Source: CAYPTY01 sp964413935 (lineage in GTDB: Bacteria > Bacteroidota > Rhodothermia > Balneolales > Balneolaceae). From it: a DNA stretch of 64,000 bases. Of this stretch, positions 41,221 through 49,004 are shown piece by piece. The translations under genes and the position numbers were made by a program. Numbering within the stretch: the first letter of the stretch is position 1; every line of letters begins with the position of its first letter. A model generated the notes under the pieces. It saw nothing but the letters and a program-made list of their open reading frames with translations, was not told where the DNA came from and made no database searches. The stretch spans positions 62,001-126,000 of the forward strand of contig CAYPTY010000007.1 of NCBI GenBank assembly GCA_964413935.1, read 5' to 3'.

Positions 41221-42666
41221 TTAAACCTCAGCAGCATCGTCTTCACTGTCCGGGAAGTTCAGCTTTTTCAGCTTATTCCGGATAGTGCGATCCGAGATCT
41301 TTAACAGCTTTGCGGCTTCTTTCTGATTGCCGTTGGTTCTTTCCAGGGCCTTTTTGATCATCTGTAATTCCATTTCCTCAATGGGCAGCAGGGGGAGGTC
41401 GGTGAGTACTTCGCTCTGTAGTTCCTCATCCACATTACTGAAGAGGGTACTTTCTACGTGCTCAATGCGGATTTCAGGCTCCTGATTCGACATAATAACC
41501 CCGCGCTGAATGTAATTTTCAAGTTCACGCACATTCCCGCTCCATTTTTTTGTAAGCAGGTGTCTGTGCAGTTCCTCCGATATGGCTTTGCTCTCCATTG
41601 CGTATTCAGAGGCGTATTTTTCACAGAAATAATCAGCCAGTCGCGGGATGTCTTCCTTTCGCTCACTGAGAGTGGGCATGGTGATGGGAAAAACATTCAG
41701 CCTGAAATACAAATCCTTACGGAAAATACCTTCGGCTATGGATTCACTCATCTCCCGGTTGGTAGTGGAGATGATGCGAACATCCACTTTTTTGGGCTTT
41801 TGGCTGCCCACCCGCTGAAATTCCTTTTCCTGAAGCACACGCAGCAGTTTGGCCTGTATGTTGATGTCAATCTCTGTAACCTCGTCCAGAAGCAAGGTTC
41901 CGCCATCGGCATGGTCAAAGGCTCCTTCCTTATCATCGATGGCTCCGGTAAAGGCCCCCTTCACATGTCCGAAAAGGGTACTCTCAACCAGTTCAGAAGG
42001 CAGGTTTGCACAATTGATACGGATATAGGGTTTATCGGCCCGATCCGAATTTTCATGGATAAGCCGGGCAAAAACTTCCTTACCGGTTCCGCTGTCGCCC
42101 TGAATCATAACCGGGGCCGTAGTCGGGGCAATCTGCTTTAGAGCAGCAAGTAGTTCACGGATTTTAGGATCTTCACCAACCAGCCGGGTACCGGAAGAGG
42201 CGGCCTTTTGTTTCTTTCGGATCTTAGATTCTGCGCCCGGACCTGTTTTTAAATCGGAGACTTCCACTACGGGAGTTGCCGGCTGCTGATCTCGCTGTTT
42301 GAAGTACTGATTAATGCGGGACACAAACTCTTTACCACTGAATGGCTTGGTCATATAATCAAAAGCCCCTTTGCGCATAGCATTTACGGTGTGCGCGATA
42401 CTACCAAAACCGGTAACGAGAATCACGCCTACCGAGCTGTAGTTTTTCATCACATGACTGAGTACCTCGTCCCCGGTCATCTCATTCATTTTGACATCGC
42501 TTACAATCAAATCCACAGGATTGTTTTTCAGGAATTCTAGTCCCTCAACCGGCGACTGGAAGGCATTAACGTCAAATTTTTCGAGGCGAAGCACTTCTTC
42601 CATATAACTCAGAAGATGCGGATCGTCATCAAACAGCAGTATTTTTCTGGATTCCCCTTCAGCCAT
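41221..42666 (-). CDS. Sigma-54-dependent response regulator, probable flagellar activator (FlgR/FleR-like)
   Basis: 481 residues from the ATG at 42666 (an upstream TTG is less likely). The receiver domain has DDDPH, phosphoacceptor DVKMNEMTG and TKPF; the AAA+ domain has Walker A GDSGTGKE and the sigma-54 contact loop GAFTGA; the C-terminal Fis-type helix-turn-helix reads QKEAAKLLKISDRTIRNKLK. It must work with sigma-54. Its place among flagellar genes and the -24/-12-like motifs at flgB, flhB and flgF make those operons likely targets, with the kinase at 4713-5609 as probable partner. Its stop lies 1 base from that of the convergent gene. Confidence 0.9.
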   Translation of the reverse strand: MAEGESRKILLFDDDPHLLSYMEEVLRLEKFDVNAFQSPVEGLEFLKNNPVDLIVSDVKMNEMTGDEVLSHVMKNYSSVGVILVTGFGSIAHTVNAMRKGAFDYMTKPFSGKEFVSRINQYFKQRDQQPATPVVEVSDLKTGPGAESKIRKKQKAASSGTRLVGEDPKIRELLAALKQIAPTTAPVMIQGDSGTGKEVFARLIHENSDRADKPYIRINCANLPSELVESTLFGHVKGAFTGAIDDKEGAFDHADGGTLLLDEVTEIDINIQAKLLRVLQEKEFQRVGSQKPKKVDVRIISTTNREMSESIAEGIFRKDLYFRLNVFPITMPTLSERKEDIPRLADYFCEKYASEYAMESKAISEELHRHLLTKKWSGNVRELENYIQRGVIMSNQEPEIRIEHVESTLFSNVDEELQSEVLTDLPLLPIEEMELQMIKKALERTNGNQKEAAKLLKISDRTIRNKLKKLNFPDSEDDAAEV

Positions 42667-42740
42667 TCTATTCAATGTAATTTAGCGGGCAGTTAAGAAT
42701 ATGAATGCCGGACTTCTCCGGCAACGTTGGCTGAAAATAA

Positions 42741-42767
42741 AAAAACCTCCCGAAAAGGGAGGTTTTA
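42741..42767 (-). terminator. Rho-independent terminator after the flgM-like gene
   Basis: CCTCCC and GGGAGG arms (42746-42751, 42757-42762) with a short AAAA loop. On the minus strand, AAAACCTCCC is followed by the closing arm and a T-run of seven. It ends the fliS-fliD-fliT-flgM unit and overlaps its last stop codon region closely. Confidence 0.85.
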
Positions 42768-42769
42768 AA

Positions 42770-43204
42770 TCAAAGATTTTTAAGTTCTTGCGAAATCTTA
42801 TTCGCAACCGTCTGCTGTACTTCGGAGTCGTTCAGCAGAAAGTCTTTCCGCGCTTCGCTGAGTTTGCTTCCTTCAGCTGCGGGTACGTTTTGCAGGTCGT
42901 TGGCTATGGCCTGACTTACTTTAGACAGTACTTCTTCTGAATTGTAGGTACCGTCCACTATCTTCGCTCGAATGGCGTTCAGTTTTTCGGGCGCCGCCGC
43001 ATTCAGCTTATTCAGCTCATTAAGTCCTACGGCCTTGGCAGAATCCAGCCTCGCATTGCTGAGGCTTACTTTATCGCTTACAGAAGCCGGATTGTTTTTT
43101 GACTGCTCAGCCGTTTTATTTCCGGATACCTCTTGCCGGTTAACTTTATCCGCCGAATAATTCGGATCGAAATAGGCGCCCTTGTTGATGTTTTTGATAT
43201 CCAT
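42770..43204 (-). CDS. FlgM-like anti-sigma-28 factor
   Basis: 144 residues. The central-to-C-terminal part matches the FlgM pattern: VSDKVSLSNARLDSAKA, then PEKLNAIRAKIVDGTYNSEE and a helix LSKVSQAIANDL. It is longer than usual FlgM (about 100) by a further C-terminal helix pair. FlgM holds FliA inactive until the hook is finished and it is exported. Placing it at the end of a FliA-dependent operon would give the usual feedback. The N-terminal half looks disordered, as in FlgM. Assigned by pattern. Confidence 0.75.
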   Translation of the reverse strand: MDIKNINKGAYFDPNYSADKVNRQEVSGNKTAEQSKNNPASVSDKVSLSNARLDSAKAVGLNELNKLNAAAPEKLNAIRAKIVDGTYNSEEVLSKVSQAIANDLQNVPAAEGSKLSEARKDFLLNDSEVQQTVANKISQELKNL

Positions 43205-43206
43205 AA

Positions 43207-43593
43207 TTAGCTGTGGTTAATATCTACGTAAAGGCTTGTTGTTTCCTGCTCATAAGCCCGGTTGTATGAATAACGGGCTCTTTTGGTTACTGATATCCGC
43301 TCCAGAGTCTGAGCTCGGTGCTCAAGAGCTGCGGTCAGTTTCATGTTTATCTTCTTTTCCAGTAAGTGTATCAGTGTCAGATTGTCTGCGATGTTTTTCT
43401 TGGACATGGCATCCAGCTTATTGAATGAAAAATCAGAAGAATCAAGGGTATAATCGCTCAGCCCCTGAACATAAGACTTCCGAAGTTCATAAAGTTCATT
43501 AAGATTATCGACACTCAGGCTTTCTGATTCAAGCTCACTTAAAATTTTGTGGTCTACATTTTTGATTTCGTCGAGGAGTGTGGTCACTTTCAT
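43207..43593 (-). CDS. FliT-like flagellar chaperone
   Basis: 128 residues, mostly helical (LLDEIKNVDHKILSELESES; KKNIADNLTLIHLLEKKINM), with the C-terminal TKRARYSYNRAYEQ part often seen in FliT/FlgN-type chaperones. It lies between fliD and the flgM-like gene. FliT protects FliD before export and in some species tunes FlhDC. The assignment depends mainly on location and fold. Confidence 0.65.
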   Translation of the reverse strand: MKVTTLLDEIKNVDHKILSELESESLSVDNLNELYELRKSYVQGLSDYTLDSSDFSFNKLDAMSKKNIADNLTLIHLLEKKINMKLTAALEHRAQTLERISVTKRARYSYNRAYEQETTSLYVDINHS

Positions 43594-43618
43594 AGTCGTC
43601 TCTTATTAGGCTAAGGGG

Positions 43619-45016
43619 TTAGAAGAAGGAACCGCTGCTGTTCAATGATAAAAGCTGTTGCTGGAACTGCAGTACCTGATTGAACTGGAATTCACTCTCC
43701 GTAATCAATGCTTCAAGAGCTGCAAATTCCTGTCTTAACTGCTGTTCATACTCATCGAGTCGGCGTTCTTCTCTTTCGATGCGGGTGTCAAATCGCTCAA
43801 TTCGGGTATCCAGGCCGGTTTCGAAGGTCTCCAGAATATTGTCATCTCCGGTAATGAACTGGTCGATTTTACCGATCAGGCGATTGCTCAGTCCATCCGG
43901 AGCATTAAACAGTTGTTCGATTCCCTGAGGATTGGTCTTGAGTAATTCCTCCAGCTTATCCTGATCCTCAATGCTCATGGTACCATCTTCAGCCAGGCTG
44001 ATTCCGATGTCGGTAAGGGAGGAAATGGATTCTCCCGACAGGGATGAAACCTGCTCAATCATCATCTGCCGCAGGTCAAAAGCCAGGTTCCGGATACTTC
44101 TGTTGCCCGACAGAATTCCGTCCCGATCGCCCTCAGTGTCGATACGGGTCTCTGAGCGTATGTATGAGTTTACCGCGTTGAAGTTTTCGATGAAGCTGTT
44201 CACATTTTCAACGGCTGCTTCCTGATCCAGGTCTACCACCAGCTGCTCGTTGCCCGTGGTTGTTTGTCGCAGCTCAAAGGATAAACCCTGAATGGCGTCA
44301 TCCACAATATTGGATGAACGGGAGAAACTCACATTATCAATAGTGAACTGGGCGTCCAGTTCAGATTCAAGGTATTCATTCGCCAGATTCAGTCCGGCCA
44401 TGTCGCCCTGCACATTTGTTATGCTGATGCGATTGGCAGATCCGGTTTCCAGGCTTTTCAGAGACAGCTGACCATTACTGCTGTCGGTATTGAATGCAAA
44501 AGCGGAGAGGGTGCCTTCAAACAGGGTATTTACCTCATCGGCTACAGCCTGCATTACTTCCTGATTGGTGAGGCCGGTGGTGTCTATGCTGATAGTGGCC
44601 GTATTTTCACCCACGGTAATATCAAAGGATCCGCTGCCGGTAGCACTCAGATCAGTTCCGGCACTGCTTAATCCGCCGGACAGCACAATATCCTGCTTGG
44701 CCAGCTGCGAAATGGAAATGCTGAAATTGCCACCCGACTGCATTCCGGAAGCTGATATGATCTCAATGGCCTGTTCATCAGATGAAGAGCCCTTAAGCGG
44801 CTTGAACTGATCGCTGAAGTTATCCCGGAAAGAGGTGAGGTTTGTACTTAAGGTGGAGAGGCGGGATCCTAATTCAGAAATGGAGTTCTTTTGCTTGTCG
44901 AGCTGAGACCGGTCACTTTCCAGACGTATTTTATCCAGTTCTTCCAGCAGTTTCAGCTGCTGAATAGTGCTTTCATAGGGATTAGTCTGGTTTAAAAGTG
45001 ACGAGGCTGAGATCAT
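43619..45016 (-). CDS. fliD: Filament cap protein FliD (HAP2)
   Basis: 465 residues. FliD N-terminus (YESTIQQLKLLEELDKIRLE; SELGSRLSTLSTNLTSF), central domains (NTATISIDTTGLTNQEVMQA; IDNVSFSRSSNIVDDAIQGL) and C-terminus with TRIEREERRLDEYEQQLRQE. The cap helps flagellin to fold at the tip. Overlaps fliS by 4 bases. Confidence 0.95.
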   Translation of the reverse strand: MISASSLLNQTNPYESTIQQLKLLEELDKIRLESDRSQLDKQKNSISELGSRLSTLSTNLTSFRDNFSDQFKPLKGSSSDEQAIEIISASGMQSGGNFSISISQLAKQDIVLSGGLSSAGTDLSATGSGSFDITVGENTATISIDTTGLTNQEVMQAVADEVNTLFEGTLSAFAFNTDSSNGQLSLKSLETGSANRISITNVQGDMAGLNLANEYLESELDAQFTIDNVSFSRSSNIVDDAIQGLSFELRQTTTGNEQLVVDLDQEAAVENVNSFIENFNAVNSYIRSETRIDTEGDRDGILSGNRSIRNLAFDLRQMMIEQVSSLSGESISSLTDIGISLAEDGTMSIEDQDKLEELLKTNPQGIEQLFNAPDGLSNRLIGKIDQFITGDDNILETFETGLDTRIERFDTRIEREERRLDEYEQQLRQEFAALEALITESEFQFNQVLQFQQQLLSLNSSGSFF

Positions 45017-45354
45017 ACCACAAAACCTTTACTGTTGAGCTGAGGGATTTGCTCTTTCTTTTTAATGATGCCCTCATGCCAGGCTGAACGTATGGGTTCG
45101 ATCAGCTCACGTACTTCCTCAAATTCTTTTTGTCTGGCCTGACGCTGGCAGTAGTCATAAAGCTCATACAGGGATGAGGAAATTTCATATTCAAAATTGA
45201 GGGATTTTTTCAGGGTAGTAAGTACATCCACCACTTTCTCTTCATCCTCCTTATAGCAGGCCTGAATCGTAAAATCGTATAGCTTCAGGATCAGTTCGGT
45301 TGGGGATGAGTTCAAAATCGCTTGTTTTTGGTAATTCAGTTCCTGATTAGTCAT
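45013..45354 (-). CDS. fliS: Flagellin chaperone FliS
   Basis: 113 residues with the FliS pattern SSPTELILKLYDFTIQACYK and LNFEYEISSSLYELYDYCQR. FliS binds the C-terminal helix of flagellin and stops early polymerisation. First gene of the late fliS-fliD-fliT-flgM unit, just behind a near-perfect sigma-28-like promoter. Confidence 0.95.
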   Translation of the reverse strand: MTNQELNYQKQAILNSSPTELILKLYDFTIQACYKEDEEKVVDVLTTLKKSLNFEYEISSSLYELYDYCQRQARQKEFEEVRELIEPIRSAWHEGIIKKKEQIPQLNSKGFVV

Positions 45355-45374
45355 AGAAATATCCTTTTTTGGAT

Positions 45375-45401
45375 TTATCGGCCTGAGAATTAGGGGCTTA
45401 A
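45375..45401 (-). promoter_or_regulatory. Sigma-28 (FliA)-like promoter of fliS-fliD
   Basis: On the minus strand TTAA (45398-45401), 15 bases, GCCGATAA (45375-45382): a perfect -10 element. The -35 flank TTTAAGCCCC is shared with the promoter at 683. Predicted start near 45368, about 14 bases before the fliS ATG. Confidence 0.85.
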
Positions 45402-45438
45402 ATATTTTTCTGAAAATTTTTTACTTCTTTTTTTAAAC

Positions 45439-45471
45439 CAAAAAAGGGGCCAGGTATCAACCCGGCCCCTA
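45439..45471 (-). terminator. Rho-independent terminator after flagellin
   Basis: On the minus strand AGGGGCCGGGT and ACCTGGCCCCT arms enclose TGAT and are followed by TTTTTT. It lies 36 bases after the flagellin stop. It separates flagellin from fliS, each with its own promoter. Confidence 0.9.
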
Positions 45472-45506
45472 TATAGTTTGGGCTATTGATTAGGGAATCA
45501 ATAATC

Positions 45507-45962
45507 TTATCCCAGGAAGCTAAGAACTGCCTGAGGGGAAGAGTTAGCCTGAGCGAAAGCAGAAGTTGCAGTCTGCTGAAGGATTTGCAGACGTATGGCA
45601 TTTGACTGCTCTTTGGAGAAGTCAGCATCCATGATTCTGGATTTCGCAGCACTGTTAGAAGTAATGGCCTGAGTCAGGGATTCTTCTCTCAGTGAAAGCT
45701 TGGACTGATCGATACCCACGTTGTTCACAGCTGTTGCAACAGTGTTGATGGCTGTGTCCAGGTTATCGATGAAAGAACGGTAATCGGCAGAACCGGTACC
45801 GTCTGTAATTCTCAGATCACCTTTGGCAGATGGAGTACCGGAAACACCAGTGGTATCTGTGTTGGTTACTGAGAAGGCTGCCAGACCATCACTCTCATCC
45901 GCGTCCAGGATGCTGCTGAACAGAGAGTTTACAGAAATGGCGCTCAGAGATACAGAAACGGT
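45507..45962 (-). CDS. fliC: Flagellin, C-terminal part only (5' side lost in assembly gap)
   Basis: 151 codons and stop are visible. The C-terminal D1/D0 flagellin helices are classic: SLREESLTQAITSNSAAKSR, IMDADFSKEQSNAIRLQILQ, then QTATSAFAQANSSPQAVLSF ending LG. The start and the conserved N-terminal D0/D1 helices lie in the gap. A Shine-Dalgarno (AAAGGAG) and a sigma-28-like promoter are on the far side of the gap, so the gene is split by assembly and not by mutation. The 100 N cannot hold the missing roughly 140 or more residues, so the gap is longer than drawn. Confidence 0.93.
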   Translation of the reverse strand, partial: TVSVSLSAISVNSLFSSILDADESDGLAAFSVTNTDTTGVSGTPSAKGDLRITDGTGSADYRSFIDNLDTAINTVATAVNNVGIDQSKLSLREESLTQAITSNSAAKSRIMDADFSKEQSNAIRLQILQQTATSAFAQANSSPQAVLSFLG

Positions 45963-45963
45963 A

Positions 45964-46063
45964 NNNNNNNNNNNNNNNNNNNNNNNNNNNNNNNNNNNNN
46001 NNNNNNNNNNNNNNNNNNNNNNNNNNNNNNNNNNNNNNNNNNNNNNNNNNNNNNNNNNNNNNN
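45964..46063. other. Assembly gap (100 N)
   Basis: Exactly 100 undetermined bases, the usual placeholder for a gap of unknown size. It falls inside a flagellin gene. Tandem flagellin copies are a common reason for such breaks, so more than one copy may be missing. Confidence 0.98.
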
Positions 46064-46066
46064 TTG

Positions 46067-46073
46067 CTCCTTT
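46067..46073 (-). promoter_or_regulatory. Flagellin ribosome-binding site at the gap edge
   Basis: On the minus strand AAAGGAG is followed by CAA and then the gap, so the flagellin start codon must lie within the first few missing bases. An in-frame ATG 25 bases upstream (46098) encodes no flagellin-like sequence and is unlikely to be used. Confidence 0.7.
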
Positions 46074-46124
46074 GTTTGAGTTGAAATTGATTTCGCATGT
46101 TGTGAAATGATCAAGTTGCGATAC

Positions 46125-46151
46125 TTATCGTGATGAAAGGAGCGGACTTAA
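46125..46151 (-). promoter_or_regulatory. Sigma-28 (FliA)-like promoter of flagellin
   Basis: On the minus strand TTAA (46148-46151), 15 bases, CACGATAA (46125-46132), two mismatches from GCCGATAA, with the flank AATTTAAGTCC like the other sites. The untranslated leader would be at least 55 bases long. Confidence 0.7.
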
Positions 46152-46385
46152 ATTTTTATAGAAAGATGGCCTTATGAATACGTATGAGCTGTTTTCAATG
46201 TATTCTAGTATTGACGCATAGACCAGGGCAAAGCCGACTTAGATTCATGACAACAAGATTTGTTACGATTTAACACAGAGGAAACATTAAAAAATTTTAA
46301 TGTTATACAGGAAATGCTATATTCCAATTGTTAGAAAATCTTAATGATTCTGACGGGTACAAATTAACGTGGCAAATCGAGGTAT
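46152..46385. other. Spacer between the flagellin promoter and the kinase gene, with an AT-rich perfect inverted repeat
   Basis: No gene is seen. At 46283-46304 a perfect 10-base inverted repeat (AACATTAAAA and TTTTAATGTT) flanks AA. It lies about 80 bases upstream of the kinase start and could be an operator. TATATT at 46317-46322 is a possible -10 for the kinase gene, without a good -35. Confidence 0.4.
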
Positions 46386-47621
46386 ATGGAAACAGTTAAC
46401 ATCAGCAGAAAAAGACCTGCATCAAGACGAAATTCTGTTCATCAATCCTATAAAAAACCAAATAAGCAATCCTTCTACGACGATCTCCTGAGTCCGAATA
46501 GCCGGGAAAACCTGCACTTTCTTCTGCTGGAAGCGGTGGAAATGTGCGATGCTGAAAGCGGCGGGATTTACATTAATGTACAGCAGAACAACCTGATCCT
46601 GAATCAGGGGGAAATATACAGCCAGCTGGAACTCAGCCGCCTGGAAGAAAAAGAACTCAGACAGGGTAGGGATCTGATTTTTGATCACCTCTTTATCACC
46701 GAAATAAAACACATTGGTGAAGTACAGGTTGTGCTGGCTCTCAAGATGAATCGTAAACAGGTGACACACTCCCTGAAGCGGGAAGTTCGGCGTATCAGCA
46801 AGTATATGGGTACTGAATTCGACCTGACTACCCGCGGACTTATCCTGAACCACTATACCGAAGAGCTGAACCGCAAAAAGAAAGAACTGGAACGGGCGCA
46901 GAATTACAATAAACACCTGCTCTCACTCACCACCCATGATCTGTCATCCCCACTGAATGCCATTTTTGGTTACCTCGACCTGATGAACGAATGCATGGAC
47001 AGCAATCCTGACATGGACCGCCTGAAATCATATAAAGACATGATCCGAAACGGAGCCAATGATATTTCGGATATGCTGAACCAGCTGCGTGAAGTGGTGA
47101 TGCTGGAAAACGGCTATGAGGAACTCAGCCTGATTAAACTTGACCTGAACTGGATAGCCGGTGATGTTTGCTCATTGCTGCAGACCGTTGCTGACCGGAA
47201 AAATCAGACACTCCAGCTGCAAACTTCCGATGAACCCATCTTCGTACATGCGGATCTGACCAAGCTGAAACGCATTCTCCATAATCTGGTTATGAATGCC
47301 ATCAAGTACACGCCCGAAGGCGGTGAGATCAAAGTGAAGGTCTTCAATTCGATTCGGGGAACGGGAATCAGTGTTAAAGATAACGGCATCGGAATACCAA
47401 GAGAGAAGCATGAAGAAATTTTCGATGCTTTTTCCAGAGTGCATAAAAGAGACAAGCACGCCGGTAAATCCTTTGGTCTGGGCCTTTATATCAGTTCAGC
47501 TTTCGCCAATATGATGGATGCCGAACTAAGCCTTCAAAGTGAGGTGGGAGAGGGTTCTGACTTCACCATCCTGTTTCGTGAAGCGGAAAGCATGAAAATG
47601 AATCGCCGTCAGGCCTCTTGA
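46386..47621 (+). CDS. Sensor histidine kinase (GAF-like + HisKA + HATPase)
   Basis: 411 residues, soluble. A basic N-terminus (1-30), then a GAF-like domain at about 35-150 (LLLEAVEMCDAESGGIYINV; EIKHIGEVQVVLALKMNRKQ), a coiled coil, HisKA with phosphoacceptor TTHDLSSPLNAIFGYLDLMN, and an ATPase domain with N-box VMNAIKYTPEGG, G1 DNGIGIP, F-box IFDAFSRVHK and G2 GKSFGLGLYI. It lies divergent to flagellin, with no regulator beside it. Its signal and partner are unknown. Confidence 0.9.
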   Translation: METVNISRKRPASRRNSVHQSYKKPNKQSFYDDLLSPNSRENLHFLLLEAVEMCDAESGGIYINVQQNNLILNQGEIYSQLELSRLEEKELRQGRDLIFDHLFITEIKHIGEVQVVLALKMNRKQVTHSLKREVRRISKYMGTEFDLTTRGLILNHYTEELNRKKKELERAQNYNKHLLSLTTHDLSSPLNAIFGYLDLMNECMDSNPDMDRLKSYKDMIRNGANDISDMLNQLREVVMLENGYEELSLIKLDLNWIAGDVCSLLQTVADRKNQTLQLQTSDEPIFVHADLTKLKRILHNLVMNAIKYTPEGGEIKVKVFNSIRGTGISVKDNGIGIPREKHEEIFDAFSRVHKRDKHAGKSFGLGLYISSAFANMMDAELSLQSEVGEGSDFTILFREAESMKMNRRQAS

Positions 47622-47641
47622 TTCGGCTGCAGAAACCGAGA

Positions 47642-48091
47642 TTATAATTCACCGATGAATCCCTTGCCGGGGGGATCCTGGTAAAAATTTCGTTCCCTGC
47701 TGAAGGTTTCCGTACGCCGGTTCAGAAATTCGGGGGCCGTTCTGCTAAGGCTCGATAAGGATCCGCTAGGTGTAACTTTATTCTGCCTGCGCATCCCAAA
47801 GGTCAGTTCTTTGGCCGCATAAGCTGCCGGCCGGTCAAAACAGATCAGTTCTTTCAGGGTCCCGTATTGGTCAAAGAGAAAATGCTGGCTTTGTTCGGAT
47901 CCTCCGGCCTGCATGTAGTCACGAAGCAGTAATGTGTTTTCGTGAATGTACGACCTCAGCCACAGGTTCCCATAATCCTCATCAGCTGCAGCTTGACCCG
48001 CTGTAATTTCCGTATGTGATATGTCATGTATTCCGTCCATGTGTTCAGGTTGTCGACGCTTGAAATCCCAACTTAAATCTGACTGCTGCAA
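47642..48091 (-). CDS. Hypothetical protein, start uncertain
   Basis: Up to 149 residues from a TTG at 48091; an ATG at 48040 would give 132. No membrane segment, signal peptide or known motif. The middle holds YIHENTLLLRDYMQAGGSEQ and the tail is rich in Arg, Ser and Gly. It is convergent with the kinase gene, with 20 bases between the stops. It may be a lineage-specific protein, and I cannot exclude a chance frame. Confidence 0.45.
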   Translation of the reverse strand: MQQSDLSWDFKRRQPEHMDGIHDISHTEITAGQAAADEDYGNLWLRSYIHENTLLLRDYMQAGGSEQSQHFLFDQYGTLKELICFDRPAAYAAKELTFGMRRQNKVTPSGSLSSLSRTAPEFLNRRTETFSRERNFYQDPPGKGFIGEL

Positions 48092-48176
48092 AAAAGCGTA
48101 AAGCCCCGATTTCAGATTTGCAGGCAGTCATCAATCCCTGTTAATTAAGCTGAACTCTATCTTAATGGGATAACCT

Positions 48177-48641
48177 ATGAAACACGTTTTAATGATTGCT
48201 TTGATCGTGCTGTTCACCGGCGCGGTATATGCTCAGCCGTCAGCATCCGATGCAGCAGAGGTACAGCAAGTTATTGAGAACCTGTTTGAAGCTATGAAGG
48301 CATCAGACGGAAACAGGTTGAACGCTCTTTTTGCTGATAATGCAAAAATGAACACCATCGGCACGGATCCGGATGGAAAAGCTGTGGTGAATGAAGTTCC
48401 TGTGCAGGCTTTTATTCAGCGGGTGAGCGGATCACAGCCCGGTATGTTGAATGAGCGCATCCTGAATTATAACATACAGGTTGATGGCGATCTGGCCTCG
48501 GTGTGGACTCCCTACGAATTTTATTATGGGGATGAATTCTCTCACTGCGGGTCCAATTCTTTTCAACTGTTCCGGGACCCTGCCCAGGGCTGGCAGATTA
48601 TCTACATCATTGATACCCGAAAGCGGGAAGGTTGCTCCTGA
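48177..48641 (+). CDS. Secreted NTF2/SnoaL-like protein
   Basis: 154 residues with a signal peptide (1-20, MKHVLMIALIVLFTGAVYAQ). The mature part follows the NTF2-like/DUF4440 layout: DAAEVQQVIENLFEAMKASD, then NRLNALFADNAKM, a central strand LASVWTPYEFYYGDEF, and WQIIYIIDTRKREGCS at the end. Two Cys (SHCGSNS and EGCS) could pair. Such proteins bind small molecules or act as enzymes; no function can be named. Followed by a clear terminator. Confidence 0.8.
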   Translation: MKHVLMIALIVLFTGAVYAQPSASDAAEVQQVIENLFEAMKASDGNRLNALFADNAKMNTIGTDPDGKAVVNEVPVQAFIQRVSGSQPGMLNERILNYNIQVDGDLASVWTPYEFYYGDEFSHCGSNSFQLFRDPAQGWQIIYIIDTRKREGCS

Positions 48642-48659
48642 CTCATTTCCCCAAATAAA

Positions 48660-48682
48660 AAAAGCCGCTGACTGCGGCTTTT
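48660..48682. terminator. Bidirectional rho-independent terminator
   Basis: AAAAAGCCGC and GCGGCTTTTC arms (stems 48663-48668 and 48674-48679) with a TGACT loop, A-run before and T-run after. It serves the secreted protein on the plus strand and the histone-like gene on the minus strand. Confidence 0.85.
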
Positions 48683-48707
48683 CAAAATGTATCGGTATAG
48701 TAAAGAA

Positions 48708-48884
48708 TCAGCCGTTGTTTTTCATTTCCTGAATTTCAAGGCGTACGTCCTGAGCCAGCTTTTTTAACTCCTGCAGATTTTTTCTGGCTCGGGTACCGGC
48801 TGCTTTATTTCCTTTATCGTAGAACTTTTCCATTTCAGTTGTAGCCGCGTCTACTAGGTTTTTGATTTCGTCAATTCGACTCAT
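48708..48884 (-). CDS. Histone H1-like (Hc1-type) small DNA-binding protein
   Basis: 58 residues from the ATG at 48884 (MSRIDEIKN), which has GGAG at a good distance; an ATG at 48896 overlaps that site. The pattern EIKNLVDAATTEMEKFYDKG, then NKAAGTRARKNLQELKKLAQ and VRLEIQEMKNNG, is typical of the Bacteroidota/chlamydial histone H1-like family. The lysine-rich C-terminal tail of longer members is absent. Likely a nucleoid-associated protein. Confidence 0.85.
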   Translation of the reverse strand: MSRIDEIKNLVDAATTEMEKFYDKGNKAAGTRARKNLQELKKLAQDVRLEIQEMKNNG

Positions 48885-49004
48885 CCTATACTCCATTAAT
48901 TAATGTTAATACCCGTTTCATTCGAAACTGAAGCCAAACTATATATTTAGCGCCCTTCAATTCAAGTAAAAAAGCATCTGAAGCTGTTTTTTTTACAGAA
49001 GGGC

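Noticed and set aside
45895..46098. Open frame running through the N gap on the minus strand (MRNQFQLKQRS)
   Set aside because: It reads the flagellin ribosome-binding site as coding and is open only because N bases hide stops.
46369..46381. GTGGCAAATCGAGG before the kinase as a sigma-54 site
   Set aside because: Only the -24 half resembles the consensus; there is no TTG-type -12 at the right distance.
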